Below, in pieces: positions 1 to 7,731 of a stretch of DNA of 64,000 nt. Every line of letters starts with the position of its first letter. Within the stretch, counting starts at the first letter, position 1. The stretch is from Nakamurella panacisegetis (GTDB lineage Bacteria; Actinomycetota; Actinomycetes; Mycobacteriales; Nakamurellaceae): the NCBI RefSeq assembly GCF_900104535.1, contig NZ_LT629710.1, positions 4,127,501 through 4,191,500 of the forward strand. Reading direction: 5' to 3'. The translations under genes were made by a program, and so were the position numbers. The notes beneath the pieces are model-generated. The model searched no databases. It saw nothing but the letters and a program-made list of their open reading frames with translations, and was not told the DNA's origin.

Positions 1-889
1 CAGTGCTGATCGCGGCCTGCAGGATGCCGTAGATGGCCGAGATGCCGCCCAGGGCGAGCACCAGCAGCCACCACCAACGGGCGCCGCCGCCGAGCAGGTC
101 GAATCCGGTGCGCAGGATGCCGTAGATCCCCATGCTCACCATGGCCGCCGACATCAAGGCCGACACGTGACTGGGGGCCTCCGGGTGCGCCCGGGGTAAC
201 CAGGCATGCAGCGGGACGATTCCGGCCTTGGAGGCAAACCCGATCAACGCCAGCAGGAAGATCAGGCCCCGCAGACCGGGGGAGAGTTGAGCGGCGGCGA
301 TCCGCAACGCCGGGAACGAGTCATCCGCGGCGTGCCCGGCCAGCAGCATCAGGCCGGACAGGATCGCCAGCAGTGCGAGATGTGTCATCACCGCATACCA
401 GCGGCCGGCGGACGCCACGGCAGGCCGTCGGCGATGCTCGGCCAGCACCAGCAGGAGAGAGGTCAGCGCCATCAGCTCCCAGCACAGCAGGAACGCGCCG
501 ACGCTGGCCGCGATCGGAACGAGCAGCATGGCCGTGACGAACAAGGGAAATGCCACCTGGACGCCGCGACCGTCCAGCCCGTGCCGGCCGTAACTGATCC
601 CGTATATGCCGGTGGCTACGGCGACACCGCCGGTCGCCGCCATGAATACGCCGGACAGCGGATCGACGGTGATCCAGACTCCGGACAGCGGAAGCAGATC
701 CGGCAGCTTCACCGTGAGTCCGTGGCCACCGAGCGCGGCGATTCCGGTCAGGACCCCGGACGAGCCGGCCGCCGCCGTGCCCACGCCGACCACTCGGGCC
801 CGCCATCGCCGCGGTAGAGCCGCCCCGCCGCCGCAGCTGAGCAACCCCAGGCCGACCGCGATAGCCAATGTCCACGCCACCAGGGTCAT
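1..889 (-). CDS. Proton-conducting membrane transporter, hydrogenase-4 subunit B / NuoL-like (3' part outside window)
   Basis: Reading the minus strand from the ATG at 889 gives 296 codons without stop to the window edge. The protein is a run of hydrophobic helices and contains the antiporter-like segment with ASKAGIVPLHAWLPRAHPEA (about residues 212-231), the lysine/histidine helix hallmark of NuoL/NuoM/HyfB subunits that move protons or sodium across the membrane. The start overlaps the stop of the upstream NuoB-like gene by four bases (ATGA), so the two are translationally coupled. This is known family logic: the soluble FeS subunit and the membrane subunit belong to a hydrogenase-4 or complex I related assembly. 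The carboxy-terminal part and the remaining subunits lie beyond position 1, so the exact complex is not certain. Confidence 0.85.
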   Translation of the reverse strand, partial: MTLVAWTLAIAVGLGLLSCGGGAALPRRWRARVVGVGTAAAGSSGVLTGIAALGGHGLTVKLPDLLPLSGVWITVDPLSGVFMAATGGVAVATGIYGISYGRHGLDGRGVQVAFPLFVTAMLLVPIAASVGAFLLCWELMALTSLLLVLAEHRRRPAVASAGRWYAVMTHLALLAILSGLMLLAGHAADDSFPALRIAAAQLSPGLRGLIFLLALIGFASKAGIVPLHAWLPRAHPEAPSHVSALMSAAMVSMGIYGILRTGFDLLGGGARWWWLLVLALGGISAIYGILQAAIST

Positions 890-1401
890 CGGCCGGTCAG
901 CCTGCGGATTCCCTCGATGATGGCCTCGGGGCGCGGCGGGCACCCGCGCACACCCAGATCCACCCTCAGCACATCGGACACGGCTCCGGTGACGCCGTAG
1001 GCACCGGCGAAGACGCCGCAGTTGTGGGCGCAGTCGCCGATCGCCAGTACCGCTTTCGGGTCGGAGAGGGCCTCGTGGGTGCGTCGCAGCGGCTCGGTCA
1101 TGTTGCGGGTGATCACCCCGGTGACCATCAGCACGTCAGCGTGCCGGGGCGAGGCGACCAGCCGTGCCCCGTACCGCTCGGCGTCGTACACCGGGCCGAA
1201 CGCCGACGCGATCTCGACCTCACAGCCGTTGCAGGAGCCCGCGTCGACGTGCCGGATCTGCACCGAACCACCCAGCTCGGCGGCAATGGGGTGGCGCTCC
1301 TGCGGTGCGGGCAGGGGCGGTTCGGCGGCCCGGCCGGTGGCGCGGATCCGCCGCCAGATACCTAGCACGTGACTCCGATCCCGATCCGGCGAGCCCGACA
1401 C
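886..1401 (-). CDS. NuoB / hydrogenase-4 small subunit-like [4Fe-4S] protein
   Basis: 171 residues from a GTG start. Cysteines occur in GSCNGCEVE, in GDCAHNCGVF and in a late RGCPPRPEAIIEGI motif, which is the N2-cluster pattern of NuoB and of HyfI/EchC-type hydrogenase small subunits. The role known for this family is to carry the [4Fe-4S] cluster that passes electrons between the large subunit and quinone or ferredoxin at the membrane arm. It lies 43 bases downstream of an ArsR regulator and overlaps the membrane subunit gene by four bases. No NiFe large subunit is visible because the window ends. There is no clear Shine-Dalgarno before the GTG, so the start could lie a few codons further in. 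Confidence 0.85.
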   Translation of the reverse strand: MSGSPDRDRSHVLGIWRRIRATGRAAEPPLPAPQERHPIAAELGGSVQIRHVDAGSCNGCEVEIASAFGPVYDAERYGARLVASPRHADVLMVTGVITRNMTEPLRRTHEALSDPKAVLAIGDCAHNCGVFAGAYGVTGAVSDVLRVDLGVRGCPPRPEAIIEGIRRLTGR

Positions 1402-1444
1402 GACGCCGGGCAGTTGACAAAACAGAGCGATGCGATGGGGGGGC

Positions 1445-1843
1445 CTATCCGACCGCGGTGCGGGCGGTCCTTGTCTTCCTGGCCTTGACCGGCGGCAGCG
1501 TTGCCGGTGGCTCGGAGATCGGGCTGGCCAGGTCCTTGAGCAGTTCCATCTGTCCGGAGATGACCCCGGTGAGGATCTGCCGGGCCACAGCCAGCAGTTC
1601 GGCCACCTTTGGGCTGGTCAACGAGTAGAACACCGACGATCCCTCCTTGCGGGTGGTCACCAACCCGGCCCGGCGAAGAACGGCCAACTGCTGGGACAGA
1701 CTCGCCGCCTCGATACCGAGCTCCGGCAACAGCTCGGACACTGCATGTTCCCGTTGGCCCAGCAACTCGAGGACCCGGACCCGCGCCGGATGCCCCAGCG
1801 TCCGGAAGAACTCGGCCTTGAGTTGGTACAGAGGCGCGCTCAC
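1445..1843 (-). CDS. ArsR-family transcriptional regulator
   Basis: 132 residues with a central winged helix-turn-helix (about residues 12-85; ELLPELGIEAASLSQQLAVL is the recognition region). The start is a GTG preceded by GGGAG. The classical CVC metal-binding motif of ArsR is absent and no cysteine occurs in the protein, so metal sensing of the ArsR/SmtB type is unlikely. It is the first gene of a probable three-gene operon with the NuoB-like and HyfB-like subunits, and most likely represses or tunes them. The C-terminal 35 residues are a basic, low-complexity tail outside the domain. Confidence 0.85.
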   Translation of the reverse strand: MSAPLYQLKAEFFRTLGHPARVRVLELLGQREHAVSELLPELGIEAASLSQQLAVLRRAGLVTTRKEGSSVFYSLTSPKVAELLAVARQILTGVISGQMELLKDLASPISEPPATLPPVKARKTRTARTAVG

Positions 1844-2205
1844 ATCGACTCCCGTTCACAGCCGGCTCCGACCTGATTCCTCACCACTGCGATTCGATGA
1901 CGTGCTTCCGCGGCCCTCGGCCGCTCGAGCTCCTCATCGCAACGCTCAGATCGAACCAGCAGAATCTTGCACTTGCAGACTCTAGCAACTGTGCAGCCGC
2001 AATTGGCCTGATGATTCATGTCGTTGCCCACACCGGTGGGCGAACCGCCGGTGACCCCCATCCGAGCCGGCGGCCGTCGTGGGTGATCGGAAGGCACGCC
2101 AGGCTGTGGGTCTCCGGTGCCGACACGCCGGGCCCGCTCCGGCGTTCCCGTCTCGTGGTCAACGTCAAGCTGGAGCCAGCGTCAACCGGCGTGCGGTTTC
2201 ATTAC
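1844..2205. other. Intergenic region between ArsR and SoxR genes, no gene seen
   Basis: No reading frame here has convincing coding character on either strand. The stretch contains two direct CTTGCA copies, 1966-1977, which also form TGCA-CT-TGCA. This lies about 125 bases upstream of the ArsR start and could be an operator, but the arms are only four bases long. Confidence 0.4.
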
Positions 2206-2233
2206 TTGAAGTGAACTTCCGGTTTGGTAGATT
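2206..2233 (+). promoter_or_regulatory. Putative soxR promoter with short inverted repeat
   Basis: TTGAAG (2206-2211) and TAGATT (2228-2233) are separated by 16 bases. GAAGT-GA-ACTTC (2208-2219) is a perfect five-base inverted repeat over the -35 region. The -10 element lies six bases before the GTG start, so the transcript is probably leaderless. An autoregulatory SoxR site is inference. Confidence 0.45.
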
Positions 2234-2239
2234 GGTGAC

Positions 2240-2710
2240 GTGTCGGACCAACAGCTGCTGACGGTAGCGGAAGTGGCTCACCGCAGCGGCTTTGCTGCTT
2301 CCGCGTTGAGGTTCTACGAGCGTGAGGGTCTCATGGAAGCCAGTCGATCGAGCGGCGGACAGCGGCGGTACGAGCGTCAGGTCCTGCGTCGGCTGGCCTT
2401 CATCAAGGCGGCCCGCAACGTCGGTCTGTCGCTGGAGGAAGTCCGCGTGGAACTGGCTCAGTTGCCGCAATCACGGACGCCGACCCCGGGTGACTGGCGG
2501 CGGATCTCGCGACACTGGCGGAAGCGCCTGGACGACAAGATCGCTGCGATCGAGGCTCTGCGCGACCGTCTCGACTCCTGCATCGGATGTGGGTGTCTGT
2601 CGTTGAAGGTGTGCGCGCTCTACAACCCGGAAGACTCCGTCGGGCAGGGTGCCATTCCAGCTGGAGCCGCGTTGTTACCGCCCCTGCTTCGTGGAGCGGG
2701 ACCGATCTGA
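2240..2710 (+). CDS. soxR: Redox-sensitive MerR-family activator SoxR
   Basis: 156 residues. The N-terminus is a MerR-type winged helix with TVAEVAHRSGFAASALRFYE, followed by a dimerisation helix and the cluster motif CIGCGCLSLKVC (Cys114, 117, 119, 125). This C-x2-C-x-C-x5-C spacing is that of the [2Fe-2S] cluster of SoxR, which is oxidised by redox-cycling compounds and nitric oxide and then activates target promoters. The start is a GTG with no Shine-Dalgarno but with a TAGATT box six bases upstream, typical of leaderless actinobacterial genes. The SDR oxidoreductase gene that follows is convergent, so it is not in the same transcript. Length and motif make the family certain; the target genes are not known. 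Confidence 0.93.
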   Translation: MSDQQLLTVAEVAHRSGFAASALRFYEREGLMEASRSSGGQRRYERQVLRRLAFIKAARNVGLSLEEVRVELAQLPQSRTPTPGDWRRISRHWRKRLDDKIAAIEALRDRLDSCIGCGCLSLKVCALYNPEDSVGQGAIPAGAALLPPLLRGAGPI

Positions 2711-2735
2711 TGTGTTCGGGTGAGCGGGAGGATTC

Positions 2736-2814
2736 TGTCGGCGTCGAGGTGTCCGAACTCGGCCCTGCCCGAAGGGCAGGTCAGGGCGTCCCTACGTCTT
2801 CCTCGACGCCGACA
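2736..2814. terminator. Large nested inverted repeat between convergent genes
   Basis: Perfect 14-base arms (2736-2749 and 2801-2814) enclose a second perfect hairpin, CCTGCCC-GAA-GGGCAGG (2764-2780). The structure lies between the ends of soxR (2710) and the SDR gene (2846). There is no T-run, so it is either a GC-rich bidirectional terminator or a structured 3' RNA element. Confidence 0.55.
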
Positions 2815-2845
2815 ACTCACAGTCGCGACAAGGCGCGACGTGGCC

Positions 2846-3781
2846 TCACCCGAAGTAGGCCCCGTCCTTGAGGTCGCTGATCAGTCCGGGCTGGGTGGGT
2901 CGCCATCCGAGCAGGTCGTGGGTGGTCTTCGCTGATGCGGGCCCGTCGAAGCCCCAGAAGCCGGCGAGGAACCCGACGTAGTTTCCGACCTCCTCGGGGG
3001 TGACGGAGACGGCGGGCACGCCAAGACGATGGGCAAAGATCTCGGCGATCTCGCGGATCGGGACGCCTTCATCGCCGACCGCGTGCAGTACCGACCCGGG
3101 TGGTGCTGACTCGAGGGCCAGGCGGAACAGCCGCGCGGCGTCATCGCGGTGGACGGCGGGCCAGCGGTTGGCGCCGTCCCCGACGTAAGCTGCGGCGCCC
3201 TGCTCGCGCGCCAGGCCGATGGCGACCGGCATGAATCCGTTGTCGCCGACACCGTGTGTCGCCGGCGGCAGCCGGACGACTGAGGAGCGAACCCCTCGGT
3301 CGGCGAGCGCAAGGGTGTAGTTGGCGTTGCCGATCCGCCCCTCGCCACCGGCGATCGGAACGTCGGTGGCGCCGCCCGCTCCCGCGAGCCCGTCTCGCTC
3401 GGTGGCGACGATCCCGGGCGGGAGCCCCAGGACACCGAGGATGCCGGAGGCGATGACGAACGGCTTGTCAGTGCCGGCAAGAACATCGCCGAATGTCTCG
3501 ATCGCCACCCGGTCGGCGGCAGTGGCGCCGGCGAAGTCGCCGCCAAAGGCGAGGTCGTGCTTGAACGCAAGGTGGACCACGCCATCGGCCGTGGCAGCGG
3601 CGGCGCGCAAGATGTCGAGGTCGTCGAGTGATCCGTCTCGGACATCGGCCCCCGCGGCTCGTAGAGTCTTGGCGGCGGCATCCGAGCGGGCCAGCCCGGT
3701 GACCGTGTGCCCGGCGGCGATCAGTTCAGGGACGACGCCTCGGCCGACCCACCCCGACGCTCCGGTAACGAATACGTGCAT
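2846..3781 (-). CDS. NAD(P)-dependent SDR-family oxidoreductase / epimerase-like
   Basis: 311 residues. The N-terminal Rossmann motif TGASGWVG (about residues 6-13) and the extended layout with PFVIASGILGVLG and a substrate half ending in the DLLGWRPTQPGL block place it in the extended/atypical SDR group (NAD-dependent epimerase/dehydratase superfamily). The usual YxxxK pair is not clear: the position expected for it is TERDGLAG, so catalytic activity on a sugar nucleotide is doubtful and an NAD(P)-binding sensor or quinone-type reductase role is possible. The start has a strong GGAGG seven bases upstream. It follows the DoxX-like gene (76-base gap) on the same strand and both lie beside a divergent MarR regulator. 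Confidence 0.8.
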   Translation of the reverse strand: MHVFVTGASGWVGRGVVPELIAAGHTVTGLARSDAAAKTLRAAGADVRDGSLDDLDILRAAAATADGVVHLAFKHDLAFGGDFAGATAADRVAIETFGDVLAGTDKPFVIASGILGVLGLPPGIVATERDGLAGAGGATDVPIAGGEGRIGNANYTLALADRGVRSSVVRLPPATHGVGDNGFMPVAIGLAREQGAAAYVGDGANRWPAVHRDDAARLFRLALESAPPGSVLHAVGDEGVPIREIAEIFAHRLGVPAVSVTPEEVGNYVGFLAGFWGFDGPASAKTTHDLLGWRPTQPGLISDLKDGAYFG

Positions 3782-3857
3782 GGCGAACCTCCAGAATTGT
3801 TGTATGACAGTGGTTTGGGCGAGTCAGTGGAAACCGTGCGCAAGACGAGGGGCGGTA

Positions 3858-4214
3858 CTAGCGACCAAGCGAGGCCACCCGGAGTACCAGTGTCGAGACG
3901 GCGAACAGGAGCAGGCCGGTGGCGGGTGCGATGCCCTTGTAGTCACGCACCCGCAGGTGTGAGCCGATAGCCCCGGCGAAGTACAGGATCACACCGATCG
4001 CAGCGGCAATGCCGAGCGGGGCCCAGAAGAGCCCACCCACCAGCCCGACGGCGCCGACGAACTCGGCGCCGGCCAGCAGCCAGAGCCTGTCCTCCGGAAA
4101 GCCGACCGTGGCCATCATTTCCACTACGGCCTTCTCGCGGACCAGTTTGGCTCGGCCGGAGCCGAGCAGCACAGCTACCAGTAGGGCGGACACGATCACC
4201 GCAGCGATGAACAT
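3858..4214 (-). CDS. DoxX-like small integral membrane protein
   Basis: 118 residues with four hydrophobic segments: residues 1-20, about 45-62, 65-84 and 95-112. The pattern, including SGRAKLVREKAVVEMMATVG after helix one, is that of DoxX/DoxX-like proteins, membrane proteins often found with thiol or quinone redox enzymes. The minus-strand frame stays open far upstream of 4214, but that extension lies antisense to the MarR gene and I reject it; the ATG at 4214 begins the first membrane helix. It is divergent from the marR-type gene and probably controlled by it, together with the downstream SDR gene. Confidence 0.8.
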   Translation of the reverse strand: MFIAAVIVSALLVAVLLGSGRAKLVREKAVVEMMATVGFPEDRLWLLAGAEFVGAVGLVGGLFWAPLGIAAAIGVILYFAGAIGSHLRVRDYKGIAPATGLLLFAVSTLVLRVASLGR

Positions 4215-4294
4215 CAGACCACCCACTTGGAGGTGGTGATGTCGCACGTCGATGGGGAAGGGAACGGCGTTTGCTTCATAAATCGATGGTAGAG

Positions 4295-4309
4295 CACCAA
4301 CGAGTGGTG
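4295..4309. promoter_or_regulatory. Candidate MarR operator
   Basis: CACCA-ACGAG-TGGTG, a perfect five-base inverted repeat in the 135-base divergent region between the DoxX-like gene and the MarR gene. Assignment as operator is inference from its place. Confidence 0.35.
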
Positions 4310-4349
4310 AGCAACAAGTGACTGATGCAGTGGGCGGTATGCTTGGGGA

Positions 4350-4835
4350 ATGAGGAAGACACCGATCGCCCAGCAGCACTCGCTTCCGCTCCTGGACCAT
4401 CTGGCCCGCCTTGGCCGTCGTGCCGCCGAATCGTCCCTGGAGCCGAGCGGGCTGCGGCCCCGACACTTCTTCGCGCTGCGGATGCTCCGCGAGCAAGGTT
4501 CTTCCAGCCAGCAGGGCCTGTCCGAGATTCTGAGGCTTGACCCCAGCAACGTCGTCGGATTGCTGAACGAGTTGGAGGAGCGTGGACTCATCGTCCGGCG
4601 CCGCGATCCAGCCGACCGCCGCCGCCACATCGTCGAGCTGTCGGCCAGCGGCGAGCACGAACTCGATGCCACTCAGGGCCGGCTCAGCCGCGCCGAGGAT
4701 GAGGTGTTGCGTGGACTGACGAGCCAGGAACGCGTCACCTTCCACGAGCTGCTGGTGCGTGCCACGTCGGGGCAACTTCCGGAGCCAGGTTGCTCCGGCA
4801 GCGCGGTTCAGACGGAGGATAAAACGTCACTGTGA
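4350..4835 (+). CDS. MarR-family transcriptional regulator
   Basis: 161 residues. A winged helix-turn-helix (about residues 40-105) contains SSQQGLSEILRLDPSNVVGL and the wing DPADRRRHIVELSASG, diagnostic for MarR. TATGCT lies six bases before the ATG, which fits a leaderless transcript. It is divergent from DoxX-like and SDR genes, the usual arrangement in which a MarR repressor releases its neighbours in response to a phenolic or oxidising ligand. The last 25 residues run past the domain and have no recognisable features. Confidence 0.88.
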   Translation: MRKTPIAQQHSLPLLDHLARLGRRAAESSLEPSGLRPRHFFALRMLREQGSSSQQGLSEILRLDPSNVVGLLNELEERGLIVRRRDPADRRRHIVELSASGEHELDATQGRLSRAEDEVLRGLTSQERVTFHELLVRATSGQLPEPGCSGSAVQTEDKTSL

Positions 4836-4913
4836 CGAAAGGATGCCAGGTAGGCGGCAAGTTGCCGGGCCAGAAGTGGTCGGCGCAGATTGGGTGGATC
4901 CAGGTGCCTGCTC

Positions 4914-5069
4914 GTCCGGACGGCCAGCGTCAAGTTTCCTGCGATCGGCATCGCCTGATTGTGTCTGGGTGCCAAGCCGAGGCGTTCGGATCTCGACGCC
5001 ACAGAGGTTTGGTCGGTCCGGACAGCCAACCCATCATCAAGATTCCGGCGAGCGGCATTGGCCTGAATG
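4914..5069. repeat. Two imperfect direct repeats of about 50 bp
   Basis: Copy one is 4914-4961, copy two 5016-5069. Both begin GTCCGGAC, share TCAAG-TTCC-GCGA-CGGCAT and end CCTGA-TG; copy two has six extra bases in the middle. Multiple degenerate repeats of this size are typical of the transposase-binding ends of large insertion sequences, so this may be an orphan element end. Confidence 0.5.
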
Positions 5070-5206
5070 CGTTTTCGATCCCGGACTGAGCGTGGTTCGG
5101 TCATCGCGGTCCGTGTGGCGGCAGTACGGCACGGGACAGTGTGGCGGGCACGGGACCGTGCGGCGGTTCACATCCTGGCCCACAACCAGGCCGTCATGTA
5201 TTGCCG

Positions 5207-5220
5207 ATAATGTACATTAT
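5207..5220. repeat. Perfect 14-base AT-rich palindrome
   Basis: ATAATGTACATTAT reads the same on both strands. It stands out against the GC-rich surroundings and has the size of a dimeric regulator or recombinase site. No neighbouring gene explains it. Confidence 0.6.
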
Positions 5221-5414
5221 GTCAGGTCATCGTCTGCGTATTGCATCTGATGAAACTTGCCGTGCTGTGCTACGGCTGTCCGGCGTTGGGCGGCTCCTGC
5301 CGCTGACCTGCGGCGATGGGGTCAGTAGGCGGTCTGGATGTCACAAGGTTACGACCAACTGGGCCGACTGGACGTCAGTACAGCCCTGAGCGCAGGAAGC
5401 TGACCTGCAGGTAT

Positions 5415-5459
5415 TGTCATCATGGTGCATCAGGTGCACCGTTCGTTCATCTGATGACA
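5415..5459. repeat. Nested inverted repeat
   Basis: Outer arms TGTCATCA (5415-5422) and TGATGACA (5452-5459) enclose GGTGCA-TCAGG-TGCACC (5424-5440). It lies 48 bases past the 3' end of the next minus-strand gene, so it could end that transcript, but it lacks a T-run. Confidence 0.5.
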
Positions 5460-5507
5460 GGACTAGCTTGAGGCGCGAACAGGCGCGTCGCCTCGTCAAC
5501 GCCAGAC

Positions 5508-6293
5508 CTAGGAATAACCCTCTGCCGAACGCTTCCAGAACACCGCTTCGACATCAGGACGGCTCATCAATCGATCGATCAGTAGGCGTGGTCCGCTGAT
5601 CTTGGTCGCTAACAAATCGTAATCGGTGTAGACGAACCAGCTTCGATCCACGGCCCAGACATTCGTCGGAGTGAAGTCGTGCCGGCTCGATTCGAGCACC
5701 GTCCCCAAAGACTTGACAGGCCCTCTCCATACCTCGACGGCTTCGAAATCCCGGCTCGGCAAGCTGCCATAGAAGGCATAGCACTCCTGTCCCACGGTCG
5801 TGGCCTCGACAAGGACGTCGATAAGGGCAGACCAGGTCACCTCGTCGAGCGAACCCTCCGGCGGCGGCGAGATTGATACGGGCCACGATCCGCGAGGGAA
5901 CCACTGAGTGCTCGGCGGCACATCGTGGAGCGATTCGAGCGGGTCACCAGTCTGCTCGAGATACTCCCTCCACCGCAGCCTTTCCCAGTTAGCGTCCGGG
6001 CGGGCGACATACCCGAGCGGCACCCCGGTCACGGTGGATGACGCATCCAGGTCGACCTCGCCGATGATCACCGGTTCCACAGCGCCACGGTCGATCGCTG
6101 ATCGGCGAGCATCGTGGTGTGTTCCCAGACCGGCCAGCGCTTGGTTCTGATACATCGCGTGCAACAACCACGCGTTGGCCGGCCAACCGTCGGGGTCGAA
6201 CCCGGTCACGAATCCAGAGGTCTGGCCCGTCTGCTTCAACCACTCGACCGTGTGCTCTGATTCATGGGCGGGGAGACGGTCCATACCGACCAT
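5508..6293 (-). CDS. Hypothetical protein, 261 aa, cytoplasmic
   Basis: I do not recognise this family. The protein has no signal peptide or membrane segment and is acidic, rich in Trp and aromatic residues, with a conserved-looking C-terminus (WFVYTDYDLLATKISGPRLL and DVEAVFWKRSAEGY). The style resembles standalone immunity or SUKH-like accessory proteins common in actinobacterial genomic islands, but no motif proves this. An internal ATG at 6284 is an alternative start. It sits between a palindrome cluster and an IS21 transposase remnant, so it is part of the accessory region. Confidence 0.6.
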   Translation of the reverse strand: MVGMDRLPAHESEHTVEWLKQTGQTSGFVTGFDPDGWPANAWLLHAMYQNQALAGLGTHHDARRSAIDRGAVEPVIIGEVDLDASSTVTGVPLGYVARPDANWERLRWREYLEQTGDPLESLHDVPPSTQWFPRGSWPVSISPPPEGSLDEVTWSALIDVLVEATTVGQECYAFYGSLPSRDFEAVEVWRGPVKSLGTVLESSRHDFTPTNVWAVDRSWFVYTDYDLLATKISGPRLLIDRLMSRPDVEAVFWKRSAEGYS

Positions 6294-6447
6294 GATCGCA
6301 TCTCTAGGGCCGCATTCGCTGGTGACAAATCCGCCTGGTCGGGCACGCTTGAGCTCGTTGGAGCCATAGCTGTGGCCCCCCGCAGTAGTTCAAAGCAGCA
6401 ACGAATACGTCGAACCGTGATATGCAGAGGTGCCAGTGATCGTCTGC

Positions 6448-6555
6448 GCGGGTGAACGACGGATACGACCGCGCATAGCCGAGCTTGACGACCTCGTCGA
6501 ACAAGGCTGTCGGCCACAGATGCGGATCCTCGACCAACCGTGCCGAGCAGTAGGA
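6448..6555 (-). pseudogene. IS21-type transposase (IstA) fragment
   Basis: The minus-strand frame reads VEDPHLWPTALFDEVVKLGY then ARSYPSFTR, a segment I recognise from the N-terminal DNA-binding region of IS21-family IstA proteins. The similarity stops abruptly after SFTR (6448) and no transposase sequence follows on either side. It is a remnant of an element different from the complete IS21-type element at 7.6-10 kb, because that IstA does not contain this segment. Confidence 0.5.
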
Positions 6556-6633
6556 TGGGGAGTTTCAATGATCAGGGGTGAGGAGGATCAAGTAAGCGCC
6601 ATCAGCGACCTGGGGGCGGCTTACGCTGGTGTC

Positions 6634-7104
6634 ATGATTCGACGTCTGGTTGACCTTGCCGCCTTGGCCGTGGTTCCGTGGCTGCTGGCGTGCTTGATCA
6701 GCCTGGCCGAGTGGCCGGTGTTCGTACACGGGTCAGACGTGTTCGGTTCCGCCATGCGCGACTTGTTCACCGCTCCCGGTGTTTTGATCCCCGTAGTAGT
6801 CCTCACCGTCGCGGCTGTGATAGCCGCCATGCGTCAGCGGAACCCCGACTCGGTGCTGCGCACCCGATGGGTGGCCGGCGGTTGGTTCGCTGGATGGTCA
6901 ACTTTCGTCATCGCCGCGCTGGGGCTTTGCTGGGGCGGTGGCTACGGCGCTGTGTATCTGACTGGATGGGTGTTTCTGACCGGGTATGTGGCCTTGCTTT
7001 GGATAGCGGGCGCCCACGTTTGGCGAAGCACCGAATTTGTCGACCGAAGTAGTACGCCAGGTATGAGCGCGGCGGCCGCGAGGTCGCTCATGCAAGACCA
7101 GTGA
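6634..7104 (+). CDS. Small integral membrane protein, unknown function
   Basis: 156 residues with four hydrophobic segments (about residues 5-25, 48-66, 83-102 and 108-128) and a short polar C-terminus. No family recognised. I chose the ATG at 6634 over upstream in-frame codons because TACGCT lies six bases before it, the leaderless promoter spacing seen repeatedly in this window, and because the first membrane helix begins right after it. The upstream extension overlaps the IS21 fragment on the other strand. Confidence 0.65.
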   Translation: MIRRLVDLAALAVVPWLLACLISLAEWPVFVHGSDVFGSAMRDLFTAPGVLIPVVVLTVAAVIAAMRQRNPDSVLRTRWVAGGWFAGWSTFVIAALGLCWGGGYGAVYLTGWVFLTGYVALLWIAGAHVWRSTEFVDRSSTPGMSAAAARSLMQDQ

Positions 7105-7227
7105 TCTGAGCCATATCGACATCAGTCTCGGAATGGGGTGTGCGTTCACGGCGTGGATTCCGCTATCGCTTTCAGGGGCTGCGTCGATCGGTCATGGACT
7201 GTCCTATCGGTTCAGGGTCGGATGGGG

Positions 7228-7545
7228 TCAAGCCACGCGCCGGGCCCCGAGTATCCGCTCCAGTAGGTCCAGGGCGGTCTCGCTGTCTGAGCCGGGATCG
7301 ATTAGCAGCTCATCGGGCACCATCGTCTCAAGATGCCGGTCAACCACCTTCATCACACGCCGAAAGGCAGCCCGCTCGAGTCGCTGGGCCGCCAGCCGCT
7401 CCCCCATGTCGGCGGCGCATCCCAGGGCTTCGGCCAAGACGGCGAGGCTGGTGGTGGCCACGATGGTCCATCGGCCGCCTTGCTGCTCGACGAGGCTGAA
7501 CGCGGCCAACGTTTCCAGGGCCTGGTAGACGGTGGAGCGGGCCAT
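7228..7545 (-). CDS. Helix-turn-helix protein, probably 5'-truncated by the IS21-type element
   Basis: 105 residues. The N-terminus (ARSTVYQALETLAAFSLVEQ followed by GGRWTIV) is the second half of a winged helix-turn-helix; the rest is a charged helical tail with MVPDELLIDPGSDSETALDL. A normal winged-helix protein would have about 30-60 more residues before this point, but the upstream DNA (beyond about 7560) is the end of the IS21-type element. I therefore infer that the element cut off the true N-terminus; the ATG at 7545 may be only an internal methionine. Confidence 0.5.
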   Translation of the reverse strand: MARSTVYQALETLAAFSLVEQQGGRWTIVATTSLAVLAEALGCAADMGERLAAQRLERAAFRRVMKVVDRHLETMVPDELLIDPGSDSETALDLLERILGARRVA

Positions 7546-7731
7546 CCCGGTGGTTGGGTGTGGTCACCTGTGGTGGCCCCAGCTGAGCCCTTGATCGGCA
7601 TGAATTCTGGCCCCGGCTGAGGTGGTGCCCGGGTCTGCTCGGTGGGGGCGGTGTGTCGGCACGAATATTGGCCCCACCTTGTTCTGCGATGTTCACGTCG
7701 GTTGTTGCTGCGACGTGAAGGTCGGTCAGGG

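Larger units (their letters stand above)
4836..5507. other. Intergenic accessory DNA with repeats and palindromes, no gene seen
   Basis: No frame has coding character. The region begins the accessory part of the window. It contains an imperfect direct repeat (4914-4961 and 5016-5069), a perfect 14-base palindrome (5207-5220) and a nested hairpin (5415-5459), each listed separately. This mix suggests ends of mobile elements or recombinase/regulator sites left after loss of their genes. Confidence 0.5.

Noticed and set aside
4215..4775. Upstream extension of the DoxX-like gene to 305 residues
   Set aside because: The extension is antisense to the MarR gene and has no membrane or domain features.
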